Origin: Hymenobacter glacieicola
GTDB taxonomy: Bacteria; Bacteroidota; Bacteroidia; Cytophagales; Hymenobacteraceae
Length of the DNA: 40,448 nucleotides
Assembly: GCF_014640315.1 (NCBI RefSeq)
Contig: NZ_BMGS01000018.1
Coordinates: forward strand, 1-40,448
Reading direction: 5' to 3'
In this document: positions 39,947 through 40,448 of the stretch, piece by piece
How the letters are laid out: every line of letters begins with the position of its first letter
How positions within the stretch are numbered: position 1 is the stretch's first letter
Made by a program: the position numbers and the translations under genes
The notes under the pieces: generated by a model
The model's database searches: none
Told to the model about the DNA's origin: nothing
Seen by the model: only the letters and a program-made list of their open reading frames with translations

Positions 39947-40282
39947 ATGACGCATTCCGCTGCCGTAGAACATCATCCGCTCCTGCCCCGCATTGAGCAG
40001 GCCCTGGACACCATCCGGCCCTACCTGGCCGCCGACGGGGGCAACGTGCGCGTGCTCGACATAACCGCCGATATGGTGCTGCAGCTGGAGCTGCTGGGCG
40101 CCTGCGGTACCTGCCCCATGTCGCCGATGACGCTAAAAGCCGGCGTGGAGGAATCGGTGAAGAAGGCCGTGCCCGAAATCCGGGCTGTTGAAGCCATTAA
40201 CTCCACTCCCATGGGCGAGCAGCCCGCCGGCCAAGCCGGCCGCCCCGTGCAGCCTAACCCGGTGCCTACCCCGCAGTTTTAA
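39947..40282 (+). CDS. NifU C-terminal-domain Fe-S scaffold protein
   Basis: A 111-aa product: a NifU-type thioredoxin-like domain (about 12-80) with IRPYLAADGGNVRVLDI and the cluster-binding pair Cys53/Cys56 in GACGTCPMSPMTLKAGVE. A Pro/Gln-rich tail follows (about 90-111). Such proteins hold and hand over 4Fe-4S or 2Fe-2S clusters. The position after mrp suggests that both act in cluster assembly or delivery. The ATG at 39947 starts MTHSAAVEHH. A hairpin terminator follows. Confidence 0.93.
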   Translation: MTHSAAVEHHPLLPRIEQALDTIRPYLAADGGNVRVLDITADMVLQLELLGACGTCPMSPMTLKAGVEESVKKAVPEIRAVEAINSTPMGEQPAGQAGRPVQPNPVPTPQF

Positions 40283-40298
40283 TTCCTGATTTTTGATA

Positions 40299-40342
40299 AA
40301 CGAAAAAGCCGGCCTCTCTTGCGAGAAGCCGGCTTTTTCGTT
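40299..40342. terminator. Bidirectional intrinsic terminator
   Basis: A 15-bp stem (AACGAAAAAGCCGGC and complement), an inner TCTC/GAGA pair, and A/T runs on both sides. The remaining 106 nt of the window hold no recognised feature. Confidence 0.9.
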
Positions 40343-40448
40343 GAGTTATTTGCTATTTTCCTTCTGTCCTCGTTGGCTATTTTTTGGCAGTGGTAAAATA
40401 GCAGGTGAATGTTATCTTGATGGATGCTTCAGACGACTCTCACCTGCC

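Noticed and set aside
1..40448. tRNA or rRNA genes, CRISPR arrays, transposases
   Set aside because: No T-loop-like GTTCRANYC context with a cloverleaf, no regularly spaced direct repeats with spacers, and no transposase motifs were found by reading both strands. A tRNAscan or ISfinder run would settle this.

Overview
The window looks like a piece of chromosome from a GC-rich member of the Bacteroidota, most likely Hymenobacter or a close relative in the Cytophagales. The signs are high GC coding sequence, few Shine-Dalgarno sites, several promoter-like TAnnTTTG boxes of the Bacteroidota type, many lipoproteins, a Bacteroidota-style Mrp without its CxxC pair, and tandem secreted proteins of unknown function. 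There is no rRNA, tRNA, phage, transposase, CRISPR array or obvious genomic island. This reads as a core region with housekeeping genes separated by repeat-rich spacers.

Layout. 1-6.1 kb: the 3' end of a cellulose-synthase-like glycosyltransferase with a degenerate GH26-like tail, a secreted polysaccharide deacetylase, dapA, an unknown lipoprotein, a LutA-type Fe-S protein and an HMG-CoA-lyase-like enzyme. 6.4-13.1 kb: an M23 peptidase, an unknown lipoprotein, a subtilase overlapping a beta-barrel gene, an OmpA lipoprotein and a small basic protein. 13.2-17.0 kb: a 2H phosphoesterase, an M28 peptidase, a histidine phosphatase and a DUF1028 protein, all on the minus strand. 17.3-19.9 kb: an OpuC/EgtU-like ABC importer whose permease carries a substrate-binding domain in circularly permuted order. 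20-25.7 kb: a GT2 enzyme, surE, an unknown lipoprotein, a DoxX protein, and a zinc dehydrogenase paired with an SRPBCC protein. 25.9-31.9 kb: an M14 peptidase, two tandem paralogs, ribBA and proC. 32.3-36 kb: a GT2/GT4 pair and a K+ channel with RCK domains. 36.4-40.3 kb: dnaG divergent from mrp, followed by a NifU-like Fe-S scaffold gene.

Genes that appear to work together: the two ABC genes overlap by 4 nt and form one importer. The subtilase and barrel genes overlap by 4 nt. The GT4 and GT2 genes overlap by 17 nt and suggest a surface-polysaccharide step. mrp and the NifU-like gene point to Fe-S cluster assembly. The two paralogs at 27.8-29.5 kb are a local duplication.

The spacers hold several repeat families: four palindromic elements with GTCAT.../...ATGAC ends, three inverted-repeat elements built from GGTGA units, two copies of a 39-nt AATCCG unit array, a 36-bp perfect hairpin, and ordinary terminators. 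The most interesting items are the permuted ABC importer, the catalytically dead GH26-like tail and these repeat families. No new defence or mobile system was recognised.
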